Below, one piece after another: positions 1 through 10,384 of a stretch of 64,000 nt of DNA. Both the position numbers and the translations under genes were made by a program. This stretch comes from Annulohypoxylon bovei var. microspora (taxonomy: Eukaryota; Ascomycota; Sordariomycetes; Xylariales; Hypoxylaceae). Position 1 is the first letter of the stretch, and every line of letters starts with the position of its first letter. The stretch is from NCBI GenBank assembly GCA_022836615.1, contig MU405375.1, positions 17,460-81,459 on the forward strand, given 5' to 3'. The notes below the pieces were generated by a model. The model was not told where the DNA came from, did no database searches, and saw only the letters and a list, made by a program, of their open reading frames with translations.

Positions 1-3000
1 ATAATACATTAATAAAATTTATAAGTTTTATATAAAGATTCCGTAAATTTAATATAATAATTAAACCACTATTTCTTAAGCTTTAATATAATTTTTATAA
101 TAAAAGCATAATTGTATAAGCATAAATCGTTAAAAATAAAATTATAATTTTAATATGCTTTAAAGAAATTAAGTTTAATTTTAATAATTTTATAAAAATT
201 TACCGTTTTTTTTATATCAATAACTTTAACTTAATTAAATGCCGTAATAACAAGATCACAAAAGTAAGGCCACTATTAAAAAATTAAATAATATATAATA
301 AAATAATTAAATTAATACCATTTTTTTATAAACGAGTAAAACATTTTATAACCAAAAATATAATTATAAACATTAATTAAAAATAATTTTTAATTAATAT
401 TTAATTAATTTATAATTTAAATTATTAATAAATAAATTACTTCGTTTAAATTATTAATATTCATAAATTCAAGATAACGTGATAAAAAGTCCCTTTAATA
501 AAAAAAAAACATTACTTATTAATAAGAATTATAATTAAGTTTTATTACATAATCCATAAAATAATATAATAAAAATAATTAATAATTCCGTATAAAAATT
601 AAAATAAAATTATGATTATGCCGCAATTTAATTATAATAACCTTATTCCACTTAATATAATATCTCAAACCTTATCGAATTTTTAAAATACCTTTATTAT
701 TAATATAAATAACTTTTATTAAATTTTATAACCACTTAAAGCGATAATTCCAATCGGTTTAAGCTTTCCGTTTTTAACCACGTTTACTTTTTTTATATTT
801 ATAATAAATAATAATATATTTATAAAATTAAAATGTTATAACCACGAATTAAGCTTTATTTTTTTACTCATTTTCCAATTCATTCCGATTATTAATAAAA
901 TAATTAAAAAGTTAAATGCGGACATTTTTCTTAACGTTAACCTTAATAATTGATTTTTCTTAATTAAAATTTTCTTAAAAATGTTCATTAATTTATTTTA
1001 AAAACTCGTTCACTTCCTTATTATCATTATTATAACATAACTTATCCAAAACTTCGTAAATACTAATATTATTAAAGAATTAAAAAAAGTTATATAAATA
1101 AAAAAAGCCACGACCATTTATTTTTAAAACATTAAAATAATAATCCATAAAATTAAATACATTATCTTTAAATTTTACTTAAATAATTTCTTCGAAAAAC
1201 ACTTTCATATATTAATAAAACCATTCCATAAATATAACCGGATCTTAATTAACCTTTTTAACGAAAAAATAAAACTTATTTAAAAAACGACTTTCGATTT
1301 AATTTTAAACTTTTTAAAAATAATGATTACTACGAAACCTACGGCTCATTTTTACACGAATAAATAATAATATATTATTTAAATTAATAATAAATTAAAT
1401 GATAAAAAATCCATATTTAATAAATATACTTTTTAATTTATTTTAAAAGCTTTTTTTCGATTCGATAAATAACAATTATTACCGTTTATAAATAGAAATT
1501 TCTTTTAAAAGAATTATTATATTTAAATTATTAATAAGTTTATAATCCCATAACTCTTGGCTAACTTAAAAAAATTACTTTTTAATTAAAGATTAATAAA
1601 TTAATCGAATCTTAATAAAAGAAAATTTCTTTATTTGAACCTTATTAATATAACCATTATTAACCTTAATTATATTATTAAAAACAAAAAAAAAAAACAT
1701 AAAATATGTAATAATAATAACATTATATTAACGTAATTTAAATGCAATTTATTTACGAATATAATATTAACATAGTTTAAGATTTTACGAATAGGATTCA
1801 AGGAAAATATACGTTTAATAATTAAAGTTTTTTTCTTTTTTATTAATAATGTTATTAACAACTAAAAGTCCACTTAATCCATAAGGTAAGACCTTTATAA
1901 ATATAAAAACAAAATAATATTTATCGCGAACATTTAAAAAGCGATTACTTAAAGTTACACAAAGGTAAAGTTATTTATTAACTTTTTTTTCTTTCATTTC
2001 ACCATTTAATTAACGTTTAATATAACCATTTTCCGCTTTAAAAACTTAATAAACATAAGACGCCCGTTAAATATTATTAACAAGATTCGTATCGAAACCA
2101 AAGAATTTAAAAAACGTAATTTTTAAAATAAATTTTTATATATCCGGATTATCCATTATTTTAAAACCTATATTAAAAATAATAAAAATTAATTTATCAC
2201 GAATATTATTTTAAAAAAAAACACCTTCCACGGCACGATAAGTTTTTAACATATCTTTAACATTTTTATTAACGTTATTTAAATTAATTAAATTAAGATT
2301 ATTATTATTATCGAAAATAAGATTTTGATTCTTATATTTAAGAATATAATTCGCGCGCTTAATAAACTCGCTTTTAAGGTTCGGAATATAAATAATATAA
2401 TCGAAAAAAGCCGATAAAAAATATTTATCCCTATTTTTATTAATTTAATTATTTTAAAATAAATCATTTAGTTTAATGTTAACGTATAAATGATTATATA
2501 CTTTCAATTAAAATAACGCGTTTTTTATTATAAATTTACGCAAACTTAAAAAAAAAAAAAAATCCTTCTTTATAAATTTCTCTAAATTATATTAAACGAT
2601 ATGAATATTACTTAAAATATCCTTTATTTTTTAAAACAAAATATTAATTATAAAATATAAATTATTTATGAAAATAATAATATAATTAATAACTTTTTGG
2701 TAAAAGGCATTTATCGGATAATTTAATAATAAATTAAAGTGAAATTTAATAATAATATTAAAAGTATAATTAAACGATAAAAATCGCTTTTCCAACGGAT
2801 AAAATTCTTTAATAATTGGTGGGAAAAAATATATATAAGGAATGTAAAACATAATAATACGATAGTTTTTAAGAAAACATTCTTTATTAATATTACCTTA
2901 ATAATAATTATAAACACGGATAAGCTTATTATATTTAAGAAAGTAATCGGAACAATTAAAACGATATAATTGCTTATTTAAATTCATTAAAAAGATATTT

Positions 3001-3848
3001 AAATCTTTTTTAAACGGTATTTGGAAACGAATTAAAAGATAATCCGGAAATTTATTTTATAATATTAAATGATTTTTTTTAACCGAGTATTAAGATAAAC
3101 AAAGATAATACCATTTTAAAGGTAAAATATTATTATTATATATCCTTTTTTAAAAGTTACGAACGCATTAAGCTTTATAATAAATATTAATAAACTTTAT
3201 AAATAAACGAGTTTCGGATTCCTTTTTTTTATCGCAAAAATTATTATTAAAATTATATAAAAAATTTTAAAAGATATAATGAAAGTTTATATTAAAATTA
3301 TAATTATTATTAAATGGAAACGAAAATAAAGTTTTAAATCCACCACTTAATAATTAATATTTAAGAGGTCTTTTAAGAGGTGTAAAGCCTTTTAATCGAA
3401 ATTAATTAATATTATTAAAAGGCTTTTTAATACTTAAAACTCCCTTTAATTAAAGTTAATGAATATTACGAAAAAGCTTTCTAATAATTAAAATTCCCTT
3501 TGGTTTAAGTCGATTAATACTACCACATAGTTTTCTAAAAGTTAAAGCTCCTTTTGGCTTAAGTTAATTAATATTATTACGTAATTTTTTAAAAATTAAA
3601 ATTCCCTTTAACCTCGATCAATTAATATTATTAAAAGGTCTTTTAATAATTAAAACTTTCTTTAATTTAGGTTGGTTATTAATGCTGCGAGGTTTTTTAA
3701 GAATTGGAGTTCCCTTTAACCTAGGTTAATTATTAATGCCGCGTAGTTTTCCATAACCCCGAGGTATAAAACCATGGGATAAACCGGGTTACGGAGTAAA
3801 TTTAAAATAATTAAAGCGTCGATTGCAACGTGTTTTATAAATTATCAT
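1..3848 (-). pseudogene. Helitron Rep/helicase protein, RIP-degraded, cut by left window edge
   Basis: One minus-strand frame can be followed from an ATG at 3846-3848 to the left edge, about 1,280 codons, broken only by stop codons of the kind RIP makes from Gln, Arg or Trp codons. The rolling-circle HUH motif is at 1089-1115: it reads GRGFFYLYN, where Helitron Reps have GRG-xx-H-x-H, so both metal-binding His codons are now Tyr. Before it lies a stretch with DPVIFMEWF and KVFFEE, and at 609-626 comes LRHNHNF, both typical of fungal Helitron Rep proteins. The PIF1-like helicase half should lie left of position 1 and is not visible. The N-terminus (about 3365-3755) is made of 18-residue repeats. 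Helitrons replicate by rolling circle; this copy is dead. I did not find the TC start or CTRR end. Seen: frame and motifs. Known: family motifs. Inferred: the ATG as the true start. Confidence 0.85.
3365..3755 (-). repeat. 54-bp tandem repeat, about 7 units, in frame with Helitron Rep
   Basis: A TTCCCTTTRR-like block recurs at about 3386, 3440, 3494, 3548, 3602, 3656 and 3710, that is every 54 bp. Since 54 is a multiple of three, the array encodes an 18-residue repeat (core K[KR][PL]xxxIN..xLKG) in the same minus-strand frame as the Helitron Rep downstream. Units are diverged from each other by RIP-type changes. Confidence 0.8.
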
Positions 3849-4679
3849 TAAAAGGTTAAAAAAAGAATTATTTCCATTATTTCTTAAAGATATGATTATT
3901 AAATAATGTTAAAATAAGTTAAAAATAAAAAAATTATTAAAAAGTAATAAAAAAAAAATAAAAAAAAAAATATTAAAAATATAAAGATAAACCTTGATTT
4001 TTAAATTAATAATTAACATATAATTATAAATTAATTAAAAAAATACTTAAATAATAAATAATTAATAAAACCACATATATAATATACCGGCCTCACCCGG
4101 CATTAAATAAATAAAAACTAAAAAATTAAATATAATTAAAAAAAAAGGTATTACATTTAAATTAAATTATAATAATAAATTTAAATAAATATAAATATAA
4201 TTAATAATATTATTAAATATAAAATAAAATAAAAAAAAACAATGTAAATATATGTATAAATAATATACGGAACATAAAAAACTTGGAAAATATAATTAAA
4301 CGGTTTAAATATATTATTTAATTAACGTAAATTAATAATGAGTTAGAAAAAAGGTGGTAAATAATATTTAAACATTGTAAATATTATAAATAATTTATTA
4401 ATAAAATATAATATAAATAAGAAAAATGAAATAAAAAATAACATATTTAAAGATTAGATTATTTATGACTTAATTTTTTTTTTATTTTACCACATAATTA
4501 TAAATCTTAATTTAATTATATAAAATTAAAAGTTATATTAACTTTAGTTTATTTTATTTCATTTAAAAACAAAATAATTAATAATTATATTTTTATATTA
4601 ATTAAATACTTTAATAAAAGTATCTTAAATTTAATGAAACTTTATTAAATTAAACTTAAATATTATAATTATAACAAAA
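3849..4679. other. AT-rich spacer, no gene seen
   Basis: Only A/T-rich low-complexity sequence is visible. The 5' end of the Helitron is expected somewhere here or further right, but I could not place its terminal dinucleotide. Confidence 0.5.
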
Positions 4680-5800
4680 ATTACCATAATTAAAAAATTT
4701 AACCGTTACACACAATTCATTAAATACGAAAACATCGCTTTTATATTTAAAGCAATAATAAAAATAAATAAATCGATTTAAAACTTTAACATTACCAAAT
4801 ACATTAAAATTAACTTAATAATAATATTAATTCACATTTTTAACATAGGAAATTTTAACCGAAAAAAAAATAACACCGTTATAATGAACGGTAAATTATA
4901 CCCATTCGCCTTTCATACTAAACCAAAAGACCATCCTAAAAGTAAGCAAAGTTAACAAATATTTTTAATAACTTTGATATTAAATATACAATTATAAGTA
5001 TAATGCCATAACCTTAACGATACATTAAAAACCAAAAAATTAAAAAAAATAAAAATTACCATCGGTGCAATTATTAAACAAAGAAACCTTAATTCAAACA
5101 AAATAAATAAATTATTCATTCCTTAAAAAAATAATTATATAATTAAATTAAAACATCTTTACTTTCCACATAACACGAATTAAACCTTTATTAACTCACA
5201 GCGTTTTTATGAAATTACAATTTTATTTAAATTAAACCAACGATTAGTAAAAATTAAATATACTTCCAAAAAAGCCGTACCAATTTTATATATTTTTGTT
5301 ATTCAACGATTCGACCAGAAAAAAACAAACATAGGCATTTGTTAACGATAAGATCAAACTAAAGGATAAATAATATATTTACTGTTTAAGACGAATAATC
5401 GGATAATTTAAAAATAACCTCATCCAAAAAGCGGGCTTTAATAACAACATATCTTTAAACCATTCTCCGATTTACACAATCATTCCATAAAGTCTCCATC
5501 CGGCTCCCACTCCGTCGTTAAGATATCAAAGAACACCGCAAACAAACAACATAACAAAATCGGTGAAGAGTTTCCAAGCCGAAATACAAGAAAAAATGAA
5601 GCAATCGAAGAAAAAAACTACATCGCAACATTAACCAACCATTAAAGAATCCCAGGTCAACCTAACACCCGCTAGTCCTCGAATATTACAAACTAGTTCG
5701 CGCACACCAACACGCTAAACTAGCTTTACCGCAAGTGCACAAAATAAGTTTTATAACGTAAGCAATAAAAACAACTCCGATAATAAATAACGAGATAGTT
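4680..5800 (+). pseudogene. Unidentified degraded protein, plus strand
   Basis: Frame 3 of the plus strand (codons starting at multiples of three) reads as protein across about 1.1 kb, broken by scattered RIP-type TAA/TAG codons. Recognisable local stretches include NGKLYPFAFHTKPKDH starting at 4887, KYTSKKAVPIL in the middle, and an uninterrupted run of about 66 codons from 5445 that is rich in Lys, Asn and Ser. The segment keeps many CA dinucleotides, so it is less mutated than its surroundings. I do not recognise the family. Candidates are a transposase or a captured host gene. It lies between the Helitron Rep and another unidentified frame on the opposite strand, so it may be Helitron cargo, but that is inference only. 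Confidence 0.45.
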
Positions 5801-6207
5801 ATATGCAACGTACAACCATAAAACGATAACATAATAACTCATTAAACGATAAATAAAAAATAAAATAAAAACTTAAAAAAACTTAATTAAATTAACATAC
5901 AAAGGTACGGTTAAATCATTAAAACGATATAAAAAATAAAAATTTATTAAAAAATAAATCGATAAAATTAACATATAAAACTTTTTATATAAATTAAATA
6001 AATAAATTTAAATTTCATAAATAAACCTTAAGGTTTTAAAAAATAATAACACGCTAATTAACTTATAATAAACACGTTAATTAACTTATAATATAAACCC
6101 ATATAATAAATCCATATTCGTACATCCTATATACCTTATATATCTCGTATATTTTATAAAGATTTATTTAACACTTTAATTAATTTACATTCGCTTAACC
6201 TAAAAAA
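5801..6207. other. AT-rich spacer, no gene seen
   Basis: Low-complexity sequence with a short local repeat of an ACACG/TTAATTAACTTATAA-like block near 6050-6090. No coding frame is convincing. Confidence 0.4.
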
Positions 6208-7518
6208 TTACACAACATTCTTAACTTCGGAAATACCAGATTTTCCAAGCTTCTTATACATATCATCCTTAACTTTAGGGACAATAAAAGCTCTAAGCTT
6301 ATTATACATAACAAATAAATATAAACCAAAGTTAACCGGTTTATTCGCACTTATCGCACCAACGAAATGATTATTCCAATTAATGTTAATACTATTAAAA
6401 CTTTTAATAAAATTAAATAAAAGTAAATTATTCCCGAAATTAAATAACCGTTCACGTTTATAACATTGAAATTTTAAATTAAATAAATTATTATTTTTAA
6501 AGTCGTTGCTTTTAAACGAATAAATGTTATTATTACTTAAATATATCATTTTTTTTAATTCCATTAAATAATAACTAATCTTTTTACGTTTTTTTAAATT
6601 TACTTTACCAAATTTATCGATAAGTTCATCGGTAAAAATAACCTGCTTAAAACCTTTAAAAAAATAATTTTTATTTAATATTTGCTTTTTAATAAAAATA
6701 AATTCGAAAAATACGTTTAATTTTAACACGTTAATAACGAAAAGCGTGTTTAAAAAATCGAAAAATTAAAACGTTTTACGATTAAATATTAACTAAGCGA
6801 AATAAGCGTATAAATATACCGGATTAATGTTAAGCAAAAGTTATAAAATATAATTATAATATAAATTTTTTATTTCGTAATACTTTGGGGGGCACCGTAA
6901 AATATAATAAATTAATTGGTACTTGCCATTAACGTCGCATTTTAAGACGAAAACAAGTTCCTTAACATCGAATAATTTGTGAATATCGGCGTAAAGAAAA
7001 ATCAAATTATATATATCGTCGTAAACTAGATTTAACTTATTAAAACCGTACTCCTTTATCGAATTATTAAAAAACCATTTAATTGCTAATTTAAACATAA
7101 TATACGTAACTTCGATACCATTCACCGTTTTTATAAAACGATAAAACTTATCATAATTTCAAATAATAACATAATAATCCGTTTCTTTATATTTAAAAGA
7201 CATTAAAGAAAACGATAACAATTTCTAAAATTAAAAAATATTTTTATATAAAAAAACCCAATAATAAAAATTCGGAATAATACCATATCGAATTAAAAAA
7301 TAAACACGTTAAAATATAATTAAAACAATAAAAAACGATAAATAAAAATCAAATAATTTATAAAAAGCCTTGGGAATTATAAGTCGATATTTTAATGTAA
7401 AAAAAATGTTATTTTCGGGTCGATTTATATGTGCTCCGTTTATAATTACGAAATAAAGCAATTCAAGATCGATAAAATCGCTTAATTTAACCGTAGCAAC
7501 GCATTTTCCATCCGACAC
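6208..7518 (-). pseudogene. Unidentified protein of about 436 codons, single frame, RIP stops
   Basis: Three open stretches (7309-7518, 6841-7125 and 6208-6729) lie in exactly the same minus-strand frame and the sequence between them also reads as protein, with about seven internal stops, all explicable as Gln, Trp or Arg codons hit by C-to-T or G-to-A change. The first stretch begins SDGKCVATVKLSDF, the middle has EVTYIMFKLAIKWFF and YADIHKLFDVKELVFVL, and the end has GAISANKPVNFGLYLFVM followed by a natural TAA. Many Lys and Asn codons may be former Glu and Asp, which would make the original protein acidic. The middle faintly resembles the C-terminal part of a BTB/POZ fold, but I would not call it. 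The start is uncertain: GTG at 7516-7518, with an in-frame stop a few codons upstream. No neighbour explains it. Confidence 0.55.
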
Positions 7519-8029
7519 GTCATTAAAGTTAATAAATAAACATTAAAAAGAATTAAAAAGAATATAATAAATTAAATATATAAAATCATAATCCGCGCCA
7601 CCTTTATCTTAAATAATAAAAATTAAAAAAAAAATATATTTAAATGGATACATTAAATGAAAGATTTCAACCAAAAGCGTTAAAGAAATAATTAATTTAA
7701 ATTTAAGAAAATAAAATTAAATAAAACGACTCATAATATTTAAATAAAAATTAAATAATTTAAATAATTTCATTTTAAATAAAAATAAAAATAAATAATA
7801 AAATAAATAATAAATAAAAATTAAATTATAATATTATTTTAAGGTTATAAAAATGGCGGTTTTAAAAGAATAAATACGGAAACGGAAAAAGAATATTATA
7901 AATTTAAGTAATTAATGTTTACGAAATAAAGATTCGTAATTATATATATAATTAATTAAAAATTTTATTTGTTTAATTAAATCTTAAGTTAATAAAAAGG
8001 TTTTATAAAATTTCGAAATTACCCGCAAA
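7519..8029. other. AT-rich spacer, no gene seen
   Basis: Dominated by AAATAAATAAT-like runs (7730-7830). No gene or repeat boundary recognised. Confidence 0.4.
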
Positions 8030-8278
8030 CGTAAAAAAAGAACGAAACCGGGGAATCGAACCATCGGTTTACGATAAAACTTCGGATTTCGAAATCGGGG
8101 TGTATGTTCCTGTCTCGACGGGAACCTCGTGTATTTATTTAATAAATTAAAATTAATTACCTTAAATATAATTATTACACGAGGTCCCCGTTAAGACGGA
8201 AACACACACCCCGATTTCAAGATCCGAAGTTTAACCGTAAACCGATGGTTCGATTCCCGGTCTTGTTCTTTTTTTACG
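8030..8278. repeat. tRNA-like inverted repeat (arms 8030-8132 and 8177-8278)
   Basis: Two arms of about 103 bp are reverse complements with roughly 85% identity, around a 44-bp AT spacer. The right arm on the plus strand contains GGTTCGATTCC, a perfect RNA polymerase III B box, at 8248-8258, followed by CCGG and then a T run; the left arm has the mirror copy GGAATCGAACC on the minus strand. The outer ends are flanked by a run of A/T. I could not fold a full cloverleaf: the T stem does not pair well and no good A box is placed. Best reading: a head-to-head pair of tRNA-derived SINE-like or tRNA pseudogene fragments. Part of the arm (GAAATCGGGG to ACCTCGTG) reappears at about 46310-46360. Confidence 0.6.
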
Positions 8279-8285
8279 CTCGCAG

Positions 8286-8343
8286 CCGGCGCCGGGGGTT
8301 TGCTCGAGCCGCTGCCACGCCCCTCGCAAACCCCCAGCGCCGG
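8286..8343. repeat. GC-rich hairpin, 18-bp stem with one mismatch
   Basis: 8286-8303 and 8326-8343 pair 17 of 18 positions (CCGGCGCCGGGGGTTTGC against GCAAACCCCCAGCGCCGG) with a 22-nt loop. This is strikingly GC-rich against the surrounding AT desert. Related sequence (reverse complement of GCTGCGGGCGGCC...GGGTTTTTGC) occurs at about 45946-45977. Confidence 0.75.
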
Positions 8344-8359
8344 CCGCTCACTACTAATT

Positions 8360-8660
8360 ACCTACTTTACCCTTTACACGCTGTTGCCCCATACGCTATT
8401 GCCCCGTACGTCCCCCCCCCCGGCCCGCTCCGGCCCCGTACGTTCCTTATCCTCCCGTACGTTACCCTACCCTCTCGTAAGCTGCCACCCCCGTACGCTA
8501 CCCTACCCTAACCCCCCGTTGGTTTTTACTTCGTACGCCCCGGTCCCATACGCTACCTTACCTTTTCGTACGCTGCCACCCCCGTACGTTGCTTCACCCT
8601 ACCCCCCCGTACGTTCCGTTCCCTATACGTTCCGTCCCCCGCCCCCCCCCGTACAATATA
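8360..8660 (+). repeat. C-rich degenerate tandem repeat with CCCGTACG motif
   Basis: About a dozen CGTACG or near-CGTACG hexamers are each preceded by C runs, for example CCCCGTACGT, CCCCCCGTACGTT and CCTCCCGTACG. The plus strand is almost all C and T apart from the motif. Open frames across it, including one of 162 codons that would run on to 8788, are Pro/Arg/Ser/Leu-rich by composition and are not genes. Spacing is irregular, so this is a degenerate satellite. Confidence 0.7.
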
Positions 8661-8714
8661 TTATCTTTTCTTTATCCTTTAAATCGGACCTTCGAACCGA
8701 TACGATAACCGATT

Positions 8715-8786
8715 TAAAAAGTGATTTAATAAATGGTTTAATAAATAATTTAATAAATAATTTAATAAATAATTTAAAAAGTAATT
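8715..8786. repeat. Short 12-bp tandem repeat (AATTTAATAAAT)
   Basis: About five copies of a 12-bp unit close to AATTTAATAAAT in a row at the end of the C-rich patch. Confidence 0.6.
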
Positions 8787-9075
8787 AACTTAATGGTTAA
8801 AAGTGGGTCCCTTAAAGCGATGCATTTAATCGAATTTATAATTAAAGTTTTTAATTAATTAAATTTTATTAAAAAAGATTAAATTAAAATCTTTTATAAT
8901 AATACATTTAATTAAATATTTAATTAAAATTTTTAATTAATTAAATTTTATTAAAAAAATTAAATTATTATACATTAATTAATTAAATTACATTTTTTAA
9001 ATTTTCGTTATAATTTTCGAATTTATTAATTAATTAATTTTTTTATTTATTTTTTTTTATTTAAAATTATTAATA
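8787..9075. other. AT-rich spacer, no gene seen
   Basis: Contains GCGATGCATTTAATCGAA at 8817-8834, a motif shared with the island near 45.7-46.2 kb and with 50.0 kb; otherwise TTAATTAA-type low complexity. Confidence 0.4.
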
Positions 9076-9396
9076 TAAAAACCTTTTAAATTAAAATAAT
9101 AAAATATAATATAAAAAAAAATATAAAAATAATTTAATTTATATTATTAACGTTTTATTTACGTAAATAATTATTTATATATTTAAATTTTTTAATTATA
9201 TTAAATATTATTTATATATAATAAACGTTATTTTATATTAATAAAAATAAACTTATATATTAAATTATTAATTAATTTAAGTTTTATAATTAATTAAATT
9301 TACACGCGATTTAAAATTATTTTAATAATTAACGTTTACCACCGTAAATGGTTTAAGCGTTGTTACGGAAACTTTTAAATCGGGGATTTACATTGC
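9076..9396 (-). mobile_element. Element U: W-family LTR plus leader, minus strand, truncated
   Basis: 9164-9396 aligns along its 233 bp to the reverse complement of the W 5' LTR (30126-30358), with mostly C-to-T/G-to-A differences; it keeps AATCGCG and the ATATAATAAACGTTATTTTATA block. To its left, about 90 bp continue to match the sequence that follows the W 5' LTR, so this is a 5' LTR with its leader whose element body is missing beyond about 9076. Confidence 0.8.
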
Positions 9397-9976
9397 ATTT
9401 AATAATATTTTTTTTTTTTAAAGGGGGCATTTTTAATTGGTCGAAAACCTTATTAATAAGCCATAAAACCATTAAAACACGATATAAAATAATTTTATAA
9501 CTTTAATTTAAATAATTTTTTTTCCACGGCAACGATTTTAATAAAACTTAAAAATTTAAAAACTTTTAATTTAACGATATTAAAAATAAAATTTTAATAA
9601 GTTACATTTAATAAATCGTTTTTAATAAATTATTAAATTACGGCTTTTAATGTTATTATTTTAAACCGGTCGCACGTAATATTTTTAAAAAACTTTAATA
9701 CTTTTTATATTTTTTATAATTTATAATATAATTACATTAATATTTATTTATATATAATATAACTTAATTTAATTAATTAAAATTTAAAATAATGTTCAAA
9801 TAAATTTATTTATTTTAAAATTAAATAATTATTAAAAAAATTATTTAAATATAAATATAAAATATCATTCGATTTAATTTTATAAGGACCGGTATAATAA
9901 AACGCATACAAATTTATATATGTGTTAAGGTACTTTTTTACTTGGTCCGTGCTTATCGATAAGGATTTCAACCAAT
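9397..9976. other. AT-rich spacer between LTRs, no gene seen
   Basis: No homology to the other elements in the window was noticed. Isolated less mutated words (ACGGCAACG near 9525, CCGGTCGCACG near 9666) suggest a decayed repeat. Confidence 0.35.
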
Positions 9977-10077
9977 TAAAAAAACCGTGTACGTCCGAAC
10001 CTTTTAATCGTACGAAATATCGTTTATATATAATAAACGTTATTTTATATTAATAAAAATAAATTTATATAATTAAT
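9977..10077 (-). repeat. Element V 3' LTR, left part (split by X)
   Basis: Matches the reverse complement of the distal half of the W-family LTR (TCGTTTATATATAATAAACGTTATTTTATAT). It stops at 10077 where X begins, and the rest of the same LTR resumes at 37111. The last five bases TTAAT (10073-10077) are duplicated at 37111-37115. Confidence 0.8.
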
Positions 10078-10384
10078 TATAACGGTTTTTATAAATAACG
10101 GTAAATTTATATTATATAAGGTTAAAAATAAGGTTATTTTTATTAATAAAAAAAAAAAAAATAATAATTTTTTATTTTTAAAATTACGATATTTATATTT
10201 AAAAATGTAAATTAAATTAATTAACGTGGAAACTTTTTTTATACGTATTTTAATAACTTTTACGATTTATTAAAATTATTAATAATTTCATTATAAAAAT
10301 TTACGTTTATTACGTTTATAATTATAATATAAATTTACGTTAATTTTTATTTTAATTAATTTTCCGGGTTTTTAATTTATAATA
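10078..10384 (-). repeat. Element X 3' LTR
   Basis: Aligns over its length with 36800-37110; shared landmarks are CGGTTTTTATAA near the left edge, an AT run, and TTTTCCGGGT near the right. I first took this segment for a chromodomain region, but its presence at both ends of X next to a duplicated TTAAT shows it is an LTR. Confidence 0.85.

Noticed and set aside
1670..2917. Three short minus-strand open frames treated as separate genes
   Set aside because: 2631-2852 is simply a stop-free piece of the Helitron Rep frame; 1670-1861 and 2723-2917 are out-of-frame overlaps.
8177..8278. Functional tRNA gene
   Set aside because: Good B box but no A box at the right distance and no pairing T stem; treated as tRNA-like repeat.
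8480..8520. Telomeric CCCTAA repeat
   Set aside because: Only a single CCCTACCCTAACCC word inside an irregular C-rich array; no run of exact repeats.
8245..8788. Two overlapping plus-strand open frames (8245-8511 and 8300-8788)
   Set aside because: They run through the C-rich satellite and have Pro/Arg/Ser/Leu-biased composition with no domain; open only because C-rich sequence lacks stops.
10078..10384. Chromodomain at the end of a gypsy integrase
   Set aside because: The segment recurs at 36800-37110 next to a duplicated TTAAT, so it is an LTR of X.
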